Shown in pieces: positions 1 through 7,956 of a DNA stretch of 64,000 nt (position 1 is its first letter; every line of letters starts with the position of its first letter). The notes beneath the pieces were generated by a model. That model was not told the origin of the DNA. It was given only the letters and a program-made list of their open reading frames with translations, and made no database searches. Location of the stretch: NCBI RefSeq assembly GCF_001426085.1, contig NZ_LMRR01000042.1, forward strand, positions 26,129 to 90,128. Direction: 5' to 3'. The stretch is from Rhodococcus sp. Leaf278 (GTDB lineage Bacteria > Actinomycetota > Actinomycetes > Mycobacteriales > Mycobacteriaceae). A program made the translations under genes and the position numbers.

Positions 1-546
1 CGGGTTGTAGCTGCGCTTGACTGCATCGATGGTGCGCAGCAATCGCGCGAGTCCATTGGCTGAGAACAGCGCGGACTGAGTCACGACGACGGCGGCGCGC
101 GCTGCAACAAGGGCGTTGATAGTCAGCAGATCGAGGCTAGGTGGGCAATCGATGAGGATCACGTCGTACACGCCTCGTACGGCGTCGATTGCGTCGCGAA
201 GCCGCCGTTCTCGGCCGGCACCGGCAACGACCAATTGATCGCGGACATAGGCCAGGGACTCGTTTCCCGGCGACGTGGGTACCAGGTCTACGCCAGACCA
301 GATGGCGGGGACGACAGCATCGGCGATGGTCGCGTTCGACGACTCGGCGAGTACGTCGGCAACACCGACATCGTCGCGCTCTAGCTCGGTTTTGGTCAGG
401 ACTGTGCTGGCGTTGCCTTGCGGATCCACGTCGATAACGAGTGCTCGCTTGCCCGCTTGGGCAACGGCGTAGGCGAGGTGAAAGACGGTGGTGGTCTTGC
501 CCACTCCGCCCTTCTGGTTGCAGAACGCAAAGATGTCAGCGGGCAT
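1..546 (-). CDS. parA: ParA/Soj-type partition ATPase (3' end outside window)
   Basis: The minus strand is open from an ATG at 546 to the window edge, giving 182 residues of a longer protein. The N-terminus has the deviant Walker A motif KGGVGKTT at residues 12-19, with the signature lysine at 12. A VIDVDPQGNAS segment follows near residue 39, then an ILIDCPPS Walker B-like segment near 119. These define the ParA/MinD P-loop ATPase family, which segregates plasmids or chromosomes together with a ParB or CopG/RHH partner and a centromere site. No partner is visible because it would lie beyond position 1. The neighbourhood of xis, XRE regulator and integrase makes a plasmid-derived or integrative-element ParA more likely than the chromosomal copy next to the origin. 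The family call is firm; the element assignment is inference. Confidence 0.88.
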   Translation of the reverse strand, partial: MPADIFAFCNQKGGVGKTTTVFHLAYAVAQAGKRALVIDVDPQGNASTVLTKTELERDDVGVADVLAESSNATIADAVVPAIWSGVDLVPTSPGNESLAYVRDQLVVAGAGRERRLRDAIDAVRGVYDVILIDCPPSLDLLTINALVAARAAVVVTQSALFSANGLARLLRTIDAVKRSYNP

Positions 547-1700
547 GGTGGGTCTCACTCTCCATGAATGAATGGGACGAACTGGGGGAATGGCGGGAAT
601 GGGGTGTCTTGCACGCCTTGGAACCAACGGATGAGTCGCACCCCGTAGAAGTGTTGGATGTATTGCAGGTAAGGGGCACGAGGCGCGATTCGCGTCCCAA
701 AGGTGAAAGGCATGCCATAGCGGTATGAGAAGCGTTTACTACCAATACATCCCGGGTGTGAGTGACATCCCTTGTGTGCATGGGAGGTGTAACCACCGCA
801 GGACGTATGACATCCGTCGCCCGCGAGTCATCTGAGGCACTCTTTGCGGGTAATTCAGGTATGGGACTGGCGGGCAACGCCGCCGTACCGCTAGCGGGAG
901 CGGCCTGCACCGGCGGGCTGTTGCGCTCGTGTCCAAGCAAGCAAATGTGTTGCTCCGGTGGAATCTTCGGGGAATCGACATGCAGGAGAGCGGCACGGAC
1001 TGAAAGATCGAGGCCTGAATGACGGCTCGCCATGCCAGGCAACTCGTTGGTGTCAGCCTTGCAGATGGGTCGAGAGCTCAACTGGTACCTCCATAGTGGT
1101 GACGTATGAAAGCCAAGGGACTTCGTTCGTTCCCTCTGGACCCCCCATGGCCCCTGAGCCAATTTCCGCACCCACGTTGTCCGCTCCACGCCCGATAGCC
1201 CCGCGCCTCGATGGGCGCGCGGCTAATCGGTATCGCCACCCGTTCGATGATCAGTCGAGCTGGTGGTGCCTCGGGGCCGGTCTCCGAGGATTTACAAAGG
1301 GTGCACAGGCCGGCGGCAGGCTGGTTGTTCGTCGGGCTCTGCCAGAAAACGACGCTGCGACAGCGACTGCGGGCGGTCTTCAGCGGCACGCGGACCCGCG
1401 CAGGAGTACGGCGTGACGCAGACAATCGCGTAAACAGTGTGTACGCAGATGGATTCACCGAGACATGGGTAAATCCAGCCTCCACTCATCCCCGCTCTAC
1501 GTCGACAACATCTTGAAGCAAAGCGAGTGCATGAGCTCGGCAAAACGCCTTGTTAGGCGCGTCAGGACCGATTAGTATCCGAGAGTGAAGCTCCTTCCTG
1601 CAAGGCGGAGATTTCGAGGACGCCCTCGGCACCGGTGCTCGTAACACCGGAACTCGCCGGGGGCGTCTCTAGTTCGTACAGGTCTGCGGTGAGGGGCATG
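547..1700. other. Gene-poor stretch between parA and xis
   Basis: About 1.15 kb with no frame I believe. The longest frames (minus 536-1189 and 1078-1485) are rich in Ser, Pro, Thr, His and Arg, have no recognisable motif, and one runs into parA. The stretch contains an inverted pair, GGATGTATTG at 656-665 and CAATACATCC at 743-752, and a hairpin at 1619-1667. A centromere site, replication region or decayed DNA are all possible; nothing in the sequence decides. Confidence 0.6.
1619..1667. terminator. GC-rich hairpin downstream of xis
   Basis: GACGCCC-TCGGC at 1619-1630 can pair with GCCGG-GGGCGTC at 1656-1667, with an inner CACCGGTG / CACCGG region in the loop. It lies just past the xis stop in the direction of xis transcription. 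There is no T-run, so terminator function is a guess. Confidence 0.35.
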
Positions 1701-1898
1701 TTAGGCAACGCCCGAGCTGACGCGTGCCGCCTCCTCCAGTCCGACGATGTACTCGTCAATGGCCGTGTCGGGAATCAGTCGGCGCTTACCGACCTTGACA
1801 CTGCGAATCTCACCGGCCGCAAGCTTGTTGAACAAGTTGGAGCGTCCGAGACCCGTCCGAGCCATCGCTTCCTGGACCGAATACAACCGTCGAGACAT
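1701..1898 (-). CDS. xis: Excisionase-type helix-turn-helix protein
   Basis: This 65-residue protein begins at an ATG preceded by GAGAGGAAA, a good ribosome site at normal spacing. The sequence runs YSVQEAMARTGLGRSNLFNKLAAGEIRSVKVGKRRLIP, the MerR/excisionase winged helix (HTH_17 type). The recognition part covers residues 8-35 and the wing 36-44, followed by a short acidic tail. Such proteins bend the attachment DNA and direct a tyrosine integrase toward excision. It is divergent from the XRE regulator (139 bp apart), with the integrase just beyond, so the three form the usual control-recombination module. A small transcription factor of the same fold is the alternative. Confidence 0.8.
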   Translation of the reverse strand: MSRRLYSVQEAMARTGLGRSNLFNKLAAGEIRSVKVGKRRLIPDTAIDEYIVGLEEAARVSSGVA

Positions 1899-2037
1899 GG
1901 TGTTTCCTCTCCGACTTTTGTGTAATGAAGCCACAATCGGGTACTCGATCGAGCCTCGTCCATGTGGTTCCACCACAACGTAGCAATTCAGTAGCGTTGC
2001 CACAACACATACGCAAAATCGGCTAGACTGCGTGCTT
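1899..2037. promoter_or_regulatory. Divergent control region between xis and the XRE regulator
   Basis: This 139-bp spacer must carry promoters for both flanking genes. A -10-like TAGACT at 2024-2029 lies only 8 nt before the ATG at 2038, and no Shine-Dalgarno sequence precedes that ATG. This suggests a leaderless XRE transcript. The region is visibly more AT-rich than the host chromosome. No perfect operator palindrome was recognised. Confidence 0.4.
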
Positions 2038-2673
2038 ATGACACAGTCCTGGGCTGAACAGCTAGTGGCCCGCGTCGCCGGTGAAGTCCGGCGGCTTCGA
2101 GGCAAGGACCACTCCGCAATGTCAGCGGCGAAGCTCGCGGATCGCACCGAGGAGATCGGATATGGGATCTCGCGGTCGGTGGTCGCCGATTTGGAGACAG
2201 GGCGCAAGAAGAGCATCGACGTACCCGAGCTTCTGGTTCTCGCCGCAGCCCTAGGTGTTTCGCCGGCCCAGCTGGTTTTTCCTGATCTCCCCAGAGGCAA
2301 AGTCGAGGTACTTCCCGGGCTCGACCAGGAGTCCCACGATGCACTGCGATGGTTCAGCGGTGAAGCTGGCTTGATGAGGCCTTCGACCGACTGGTCGGAA
2401 CGTGGGGACGAGGAACCAGTGGACGTATGGGTCCGCGAGCAGTTCGATCCCAAGAACGATCGGGTGGGCCTTGTGCGCGAGTGGCTACAGGCGCTGCAGG
2501 CGATGCGTCGCGCACGCGTTCAGATGCGCAACGGCCTCTCCAAGCAAGACTCGGTGGAGCACGTCGAGGCAATGAAGTTCATGTATGAGGACGCGAGACG
2601 ACGCTCCGAGGAACTGTTTCGTCAGATGACCGAGCTCGACATGAACGTCGGTGATGAGGTGTCCGATGGCTAG
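2038..2673 (+). CDS. XRE-family helix-turn-helix transcriptional regulator
   Basis: The product is 211 residues from the ATG at 2038; a GTG at 2032 in the same frame is an alternative start. Residues about 12-75 form an XRE/Cro-type helix-turn-helix: a long first helix, then SAAKLADRTEEIGYGISRSV, an ADLETGRKK turn, and LLVLAAALGVSPAQL closing the fold. The remaining 130 residues are charged and end in a probable coiled helix (EHVEAMKFMYEDARRRSEEL). Regulators of this size next to xis and int are common in actinobacterial integrative elements, where they repress recombination or transfer genes. The stop codon overlaps the integrase start (2666-2673), so the two are probably co-transcribed and translationally coupled. 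Its target is not identifiable from sequence. Confidence 0.82.
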   Translation: MTQSWAEQLVARVAGEVRRLRGKDHSAMSAAKLADRTEEIGYGISRSVVADLETGRKKSIDVPELLVLAAALGVSPAQLVFPDLPRGKVEVLPGLDQESHDALRWFSGEAGLMRPSTDWSERGDEEPVDVWVREQFDPKNDRVGLVREWLQALQAMRRARVQMRNGLSKQDSVEHVEAMKFMYEDARRRSEELFRQMTELDMNVGDEVSDG

Positions 2674-3865
2674 GCAACAACTACCCCCACAGATCCGCAA
2701 AATTTCCGTGCGGGACAGAAAGTCCGGGAGACAACTTACACGCTACGAAGTCACGGTGGACACCGGTAGCAAGACCACCGTCAAGGTGGATGCAGCCGGC
2801 GTACCGCAAACGGTGACTCGCCGGACGCAGAGTCGCCGTCGATACTCGACCGAGCAAGCGGCACGGAGCGCGCTCGCCGAGACCCTCAACTCTGTGAACA
2901 ACGGCCTGTACGTTCACACTTCGCAGTTGACAGTCGAGATGGCAGTCAACTACTGGCTCGAATCGAAACACTCTTTGAAGCCGTCCTCCCTCCATGGCCA
3001 CCGAACCAATTTGCAGCCTGTGATCTCCGAGCTCGGGCACATTCCGGTTCAGAAGCTCACGAAGCCCAACGTCGAGTCCTTGGTGAGAAACCTCCGCAAC
3101 GGAGGACTTCCGACAAAGCAGGGACGACCGCGGAAACCATGGTCGGCGAGGACCGTGAACTACATGCTGGGACTGATCACTGCGATCCTCCAAGATCAGA
3201 TGAAGCAGGGCAATGTAATTCGGAACGTCGGTGCGATGGTCGATCGGCTTCCCGCCGAGGCTACCGAGATGCAGACACTCTCCAAACTGGAAGTCGACAA
3301 GTTGCTCGCGCACGTGGCTCGCGAGCCGATGCAGCATGCCTGGCAGCTGGCGATGCACGGGATGCGGCGAGGCGAAATCGCCGGTCTCCGTTGGGAGGAC
3401 GTCGACCTCGACAAAGCAAAACTAAAAGTCGCCAACACCCGCATCGCGGTTGGCAGCGACATCATCGAGGGTCCACCGAAGACCAAAAAGTCTCGACGAA
3501 CGCTTCCGATCTCGAAGCCACTCGAGGCAGCGCTCCGGGCGGCGCGAGCGCAGCAGGCGAGGGACAAGCTGAGCCTCGGCGAGCACTACCAGGAATCTGA
3601 ATATGTAGTCCGGTTGCCCAGCGGGCAGGCCGTCCACCCGAATTTGCTGACCTTCCGATGGAAGAAAATCCTCGAATCCGCGCAGCTCAGGCACGTGCGT
3701 TTGCACGACGCTCGACATACCTGCGCGACGCTCATGCACCTGCAGGGGATCCCGATCGCCGTGATTGCCGCCTGGCTGGGACACGCTTCTGCCGCGTTCA
3801 CATTAAGCGTATATACGCACTCGCAAGAAGACGCATTGATAGAGGCCGCGACAAGTTTTAAATAA
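2666..3865 (+). CDS. int: Tyrosine recombinase / phage-type integrase
   Basis: The protein has 399 residues from ATG 2666, with in-frame starts up to 15 nt earlier. It has an N-terminal arm-binding region (about 1-85), a SAM-like core-binding domain (about 88-200, beginning LTVEMAVNYWLESKHSL) and a C-terminal catalytic domain. Catalytic residues are visible: Arg in GMRRGEIAGL (R234), Lys in TKKSRR (about 274), HDAR at 347-350, His373 in WLGHAS and the nucleophile Tyr383 in SVYTHS. The enzyme is complete and looks active. Its start overlaps the XRE gene by 8 bp. It would integrate the element at an attachment site; the tRNA-Leu whose 3' end faces the island is the obvious candidate. The attP cannot be pinned down because only one island edge is in view. 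Confidence 0.93.
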   Translation: MARQQLPPQIRKISVRDRKSGRQLTRYEVTVDTGSKTTVKVDAAGVPQTVTRRTQSRRRYSTEQAARSALAETLNSVNNGLYVHTSQLTVEMAVNYWLESKHSLKPSSLHGHRTNLQPVISELGHIPVQKLTKPNVESLVRNLRNGGLPTKQGRPRKPWSARTVNYMLGLITAILQDQMKQGNVIRNVGAMVDRLPAEATEMQTLSKLEVDKLLAHVAREPMQHAWQLAMHGMRRGEIAGLRWEDVDLDKAKLKVANTRIAVGSDIIEGPPKTKKSRRTLPISKPLEAALRAARAQQARDKLSLGEHYQESEYVVRLPSGQAVHPNLLTFRWKKILESAQLRHVRLHDARHTCATLMHLQGIPIAVIAAWLGHASAAFTLSVYTHSQEDALIEAATSFK

Positions 3866-3915
3866 GACTGCAAACCGCAAAGACATACTTTCGGCGCAGC
3901 GGGCAATCGCCAAGA

Positions 3916-5064
3916 CTAGGCGACTACTGCATCCGAATCGCACGAGCAAGAGGACGATACTGCACTAGAGGCCTTCACCTGCGAAGGTACGTACCCGATT
4001 TCACGAAGGGCTTCGCTTACTGCGCCGATACTTAGATGCAACGCACCAGTACCGACATACTTGTCCGCAAAATTTGACGAACTAGCCAAAATTATGCGAT
4101 GAAAATCCGAAACTGCGCTCTGATTGACGGGGCGTAAAGCATAAACACAATCACTCAACACGACGGGATACGCTCCACGGTGAATACCAATCTTCAGCGG
4201 TACTGGATTACCGACTCGCGGGAGTAGCACAAATTCTCCCGTGGTGGCGAGTTGAGACGGCGCGAGCCGTGTCGCCCGCTGATTTCGACTGAGAATATCT
4301 GGTGTGTGCAAGAATGGTGTGTCGCATTCGCGGACAGGCCATGACTTATACGTCGGAACTCGCCCCCTTACCACCTCTACGCACCGACATACACCGGACT
4401 GATTCACCAAAAGATGCGTCTCGCCCGTAGGAGTTACACCACTCTGAGAGCCCAGAGGTGCGATCCTTGGAATAATCGACACGATTGACGTATTTGCTCT
4501 AGCTCCCACGAAAGCTGTCGAAGGCAGAACTTGCTCTATGCGAACTATATGAGTCTTCTCAACCTCCTCCCAAAACTCTCTGCAGCGACGTCCGGCCAAA
4601 ATACCGTTCGGCAGCACAGCCCAAACTCCAAAAATTGGGCGGAGTTCTTGCAAAACTACTGCCACAAAAGCGGCTGCTGGGCTGAGAAGACCATCGAAAC
4701 CGCGATAGCGACATGCGAGACCCGCTCCGCCACGGTAACTAAAGGGCGGGTTCAAAACAACCGCTGCAAGCGGGACGTTCTTACGGACGCTATTCCAGAC
4801 AGAACTAGATCTTCTCGATCTTTCGGACAGGAAGTTTACTCGGCCCAGATTCCAATGCGGGTTGCTTTTTGATAAAATGGACGTCGCATTTTGGTCGATA
4901 TCCATTCCGTACAACTCGACCCTCCGCCTGAAGCGCCGCTCGACTCCAGCCAAGAGCGCACCTTGCCCAACACTCGGATCAAGTATCGCGCCCTTCATCC
5001 CAGACGGCATCCACCCTGCGATGCAATCGGCAAGCCATTCCGGCGAATAATAACTGTCCACCAT
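3916..5064 (-). CDS. N6-adenine DNA methyltransferase (defence operon, gene 4)
   Basis: A 382-residue protein with the gamma-class amino-methyltransferase layout. Motif X is SYYSPEWLADCI (about 4-15), motif I DPSVGQGALL (29-38), followed by the acidic MDID, and catalytic motif IV NPPF is at 105-108. The remainder (about 200-382) could recognise DNA but matches no target-recognition domain I know. It is short for a Type IIG enzyme and has no PD-ExK nuclease motif, so it modifies rather than cuts. The ATG overlaps the preceding stop by one base (TAATG), so it belongs to the four-gene operon. It may mark host DNA as self for the ATPase/PRTase module, or act as an accessory. A Cys/Ser-rich tail (SSSCSCDSD) ends the protein. 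Base composition is clearly lower in GC than the chromosome. Confidence 0.82.
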   Translation of the reverse strand: MVDSYYSPEWLADCIAGWMPSGMKGAILDPSVGQGALLAGVERRFRRRVELYGMDIDQNATSILSKSNPHWNLGRVNFLSERSRRSSSVWNSVRKNVPLAAVVLNPPFSYRGGAGLACRYRGFDGLLSPAAAFVAVVLQELRPIFGVWAVLPNGILAGRRCREFWEEVEKTHIVRIEQVLPSTAFVGARANTSIVSIIPRIAPLGSQSGVTPTGETHLLVNQSGVCRCVEVVRGRVPTYKSWPVRECDTPFLHTPDILSRNQRATRLAPSQLATTGEFVLLPRVGNPVPLKIGIHRGAYPVVLSDCVYALRPVNQSAVSDFHRIILASSSNFADKYVGTGALHLSIGAVSEALREIGYVPSQVKASSAVSSSCSCDSDAVVA

Positions 5065-6059
5065 TACGAATCCTCGTGACCCGATAGTCCGTTTGTATCG
5101 TCAAACCTAAAGACGCTTGTGTTAACGAAGCCCGTTATGTCGTACACGCACAGACGAGCCTCACCTTTACTGCGTCTCTTCGACCGCACCGGATGATCAT
5201 ACACAATCTCTACCAAATTTCCACGAGAAATTGCGTATAAAACTGCACCTACTGCATGCGGTTTAGTCCCGATCGGAGCAACACGAATACCTTCGTGGGG
5301 ATTCCATGCATGAACTTCACTAAGCGTCAAGAAGGCATCAAACGGACAATTAGCCTTCGCGAATTGAACTTGCCGGTACACGAAGTTTGCCTCGATAACG
5401 GACCGATTTCTCGAATGCGCATAGAAGGAGTACTCCGGCCTGAATCCTGGAACTCCTACAATCGGAACAATGCGATCCGGCGGAGTTTCGGTACGGGACA
5501 AGATGTGGTTTAGCCTGGTACCCTCAAACCCAATCATTGGAACAAGAATTTCATCCGTTGACCCAGGACCTAGTCGGGCAAAACCTGGGATTGGCTCGAT
5601 ACCGCCAATCTTTTCGGACAGGTCATAAATTCCATCTTCTGAAATTGTTCGCGAGCTAGAATAAGTCTCGGGTTCTAGATAGATTAGAGAAATCGTTATC
5701 TCACCTATCACTGCCGCCCTCAGCAGCGGTGCCCAAGTTCGATGAGCTAATGCAGTAATATCTAACGTAATCGGTCCAGGTAAACTCTGCAAATATTCAA
5801 CAATGTCATCTGCATCGTGCAGGAATAGCTGTAATCCCGCACTCGCTGCATCAACTTCTGTCACCAGGACCGACTCGTTGCCCTGCGCGTCGATCGAAAT
5901 AAATTTGACATCGGTGAAGTTTGTCGTCGCATGCCACTCCGAGGCGACTGACGCGCGATCTTCATCTACTCCATTGCCAAAGATGAAGGTGCCGCCTGTC
6001 TTTGCAAACTGCCGCCTGTAAATCTCGTCGGTGAAAAGCGGCTCGTCAAGCCTATCCAT
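5064..6059 (-). CDS. Unrecognised 331-residue protein (defence operon, gene 3)
   Basis: I do not recognise this protein. It has 331 residues with no signal peptide or membrane segment and alternates predicted strands and helices. Distinctive segments are GGTFIFGNGVDEDRAS near 23-38, GPITLDITALAHRTWAPLLRAA near 95-116, ISLIYLEPETYS, then two Gly-rich loops, VPMIGFEGTRLNHILS and IVPIVGVPGFRPEY. The run of hydrophobic strands each followed by a loop suggests an alpha/beta Rossmann-like core. The C-terminal part (KPHAVGAVLYAISRG...VEIVYDHPVRSKRRSKG) could be a small domain with a basic tail. It overlaps the ATPase gene by 8 bp and the methyltransferase by 1 bp, so it is a fixed part of the operon. 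It may be an adaptor, sensor or effector; the sequence does not decide. Confidence 0.75.
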   Translation of the reverse strand: MDRLDEPLFTDEIYRRQFAKTGGTFIFGNGVDEDRASVASEWHATTNFTDVKFISIDAQGNESVLVTEVDAASAGLQLFLHDADDIVEYLQSLPGPITLDITALAHRTWAPLLRAAVIGEITISLIYLEPETYSSSRTISEDGIYDLSEKIGGIEPIPGFARLGPGSTDEILVPMIGFEGTRLNHILSRTETPPDRIVPIVGVPGFRPEYSFYAHSRNRSVIEANFVYRQVQFAKANCPFDAFLTLSEVHAWNPHEGIRVAPIGTKPHAVGAVLYAISRGNLVEIVYDHPVRSKRRSKGEARLCVYDITGFVNTSVFRFDDTNGLSGHEDS

Positions 6060-7956
6060 TGAAGAACCCGTCGTAAATCGACAATTGTTCAGGAAGAGCA
6101 GAGTCTACAACTGGAATTCGCCTAGAAAGTACTTTTTGAATGGTACGCCGTGAATTTTTCGACGTGAGAGACAAGAAATCTCCTGAACCAAGAGTCATTC
6201 GGCGTTTGCGCCGATGACTGAACTCAAAGTAAGGAGAAAAAATTGGATGCATCTGAAAGTCGACGTCTTTGGTTTCGCCAGATGACCGAGCATTCTTGTC
6301 CCCTGCGAAAGAAATTAGAGCTCCGTGCATTACCGCTGCCGAGAGAACCGAGCGCACCTCGTCCATGTCAGTATCTGAATTATAGCTTATTCGAAATTGA
6401 TTGACTTCCGGCGCGTGCCCCTGCGGCTCAGCTGCCATGACTTGAAAAATTCTTCCCAGTCCCAAGTTAAGGCGAACAAGTTGCGCACCACGTTCTGAAA
6501 GCCCCTCCAACTCGCGTAATGCCATCTGACCGACGCGGGACGCTGCAGCAGTTTGATCGCCTGCCGCCACTGCCTTATCTAAAGAGTGACCTCCACTAAC
6601 ATGAATCAGCAAGGCCTCATAAACTAACCTTAAAACATATCGTATATTACCATCCGATATCTGAGCGAAGGTTGACCAGCCGGAGTAGTACTTCCGGGTT
6701 CCGCGCTTTCCTTTCCTTAAAGTGAATAGAAGTGAATAGGAGTGGTTCCTGGTTCGAGTCATCCATTTTCTTGGATCGCGGATTGCGTCGTCTAACACAT
6801 CGATCTCCCGACTATTCTGCGCCTCCGCCCAGTAACCAATCATGCAGGCGCTGACTAGCCGCATACTGTCAAAATGCTCCAGTTGTGAGTCGGGTGCTTT
6901 CTGCTGAACGAGACGGTTTCTAACGACCTCCCTTTGCCACTCACCTCCCAACAATATAGCTTCTTGCTCTTCGAGTAATTCCGGCAATAGGTGCGTAATG
7001 GAAACTTCTGGCCTGAATCCAACCGGCAACCGACTCAGACGCCCGTCACATACTTTCTCTGCAAAGGATGCAAAAGACTGCTCTTTTAGGTGATCAACAA
7101 TATCAATTGTTGTGTAATCCGCGGGGTCGTGCAATGGCTGATTTTCGGCCAATGTGGTTCGCTCACGCTCAGATACATTACGGGTGCCAATTTTGAATGT
7201 ATACCCACCATCACCGACATGTTTAATTAGCGTATTGATCACCCGCTGCTGATACGGCTGCAAATTTTCGAATTCATCTAAACAGAACGTGAACGTAAAA
7301 CCGTCTAAGCGCACGTCTTGACGCAGAGCCTTCACCAAGTACTCAACCGGTTTACCTAGGCTCGACAAACTGAGCTGGCCAAGCGCTCGCGATATCGAGT
7401 TTAATCCTGCTTCAAGCTTCGCCAATTCGTAGCCGACACGCTTACGCAACGACTCTAGATTCTGCGGTCCATCGATATTCAGAGAAATGGATGTGAGCGC
7501 GAGGGCATCCCCGTCAGGAAAATTGATAGGTCCTGAATTATTCTCGAACCATTTTACGAACTCGAACAGCTTAAGTACAAGCTGCAGATTGACGTAGTGG
7601 CTGAAAATATGTGTCCAAGTCTCCTCCGAGACTCGTCTGCCCCTGAAGGCGGTTACAACATTGCTTTCAAACCGCCAGTATGCACCGACCGCAGTCCATT
7701 CGTTAATGTCGGACCCTACCAGCTTGGACTGACCTTCGTAGGCAAGGCCACGTAGCGTCGTAGTCTTACCTGTCCCGCGTCCCCCGATGAGCATGCACGG
7801 TCTTTTTCCGACCAACTGTGACCAGTAGACCGGTGTTGAGAAAATCTCGAATAGTTCCTCGCTAGCTAGATGCTCGGTTCTAACCTGGCCGAAGGCAAGG
7901 CTCAGCTCCTTCTGTAGCGATTCAATTCTGGAGTCAGGCAACGCGTGATCTGTCAT
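6052..7956 (-). CDS. ORC/CDC6-like P-loop ATPase (defence operon, gene 2)
   Basis: A 634-residue protein from the ATG at 7956. I chose this start over one 24 nt upstream because GGAGG sits 5 nt before it and it forms an ATGA overlap with the previous stop. Walker A is GGRGTGKTT at about 58-66, and Walker B is FCLDEFENL at about 224-232 with the Asp-Glu pair. KIGTRN at about 255-260 fits a sensor-1 position. A long, mostly helical C-terminal half follows. STAND/ORC-CDC6-type AAA+ proteins bind DNA or ligands and switch on nucleotide hydrolysis. I recall computational work pairing ORC/CDC6-like ATPases with PRTase-like domains in predicted conflict systems, which fits the upstream gene. As the only energy-using member it is the likely sensor or switch. 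Confidence 0.8.
   Translation of the reverse strand: MTDHALPDSRIESLQKELSLAFGQVRTEHLASEELFEIFSTPVYWSQLVGKRPCMLIGGRGTGKTTTLRGLAYEGQSKLVGSDINEWTAVGAYWRFESNVVTAFRGRRVSEETWTHIFSHYVNLQLVLKLFEFVKWFENNSGPINFPDGDALALTSISLNIDGPQNLESLRKRVGYELAKLEAGLNSISRALGQLSLSSLGKPVEYLVKALRQDVRLDGFTFTFCLDEFENLQPYQQRVINTLIKHVGDGGYTFKIGTRNVSERERTTLAENQPLHDPADYTTIDIVDHLKEQSFASFAEKVCDGRLSRLPVGFRPEVSITHLLPELLEEQEAILLGGEWQREVVRNRLVQQKAPDSQLEHFDSMRLVSACMIGYWAEAQNSREIDVLDDAIRDPRKWMTRTRNHSYSLLFTLRKGKRGTRKYYSGWSTFAQISDGNIRYVLRLVYEALLIHVSGGHSLDKAVAAGDQTAAASRVGQMALRELEGLSERGAQLVRLNLGLGRIFQVMAAEPQGHAPEVNQFRISYNSDTDMDEVRSVLSAAVMHGALISFAGDKNARSSGETKDVDFQMHPIFSPYFEFSHRRKRRMTLGSGDFLSLTSKNSRRTIQKVLSRRIPVVDSALPEQLSIYDGFFNG

Noticed and set aside
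536-1189. Minus-strand frame of 217 codons beside parA
   Set aside because: Composition (Ser, Thr, Pro, His, Arg-rich), no motif, overlap with the parA start and no ribosome site; probably a chance frame in GC-rich DNA.
3866-3915. Attachment site attP just after the integrase
   Set aside because: The 50 bases contain no copy of the tRNA 3' end and no clear repeat, so I could not support it.
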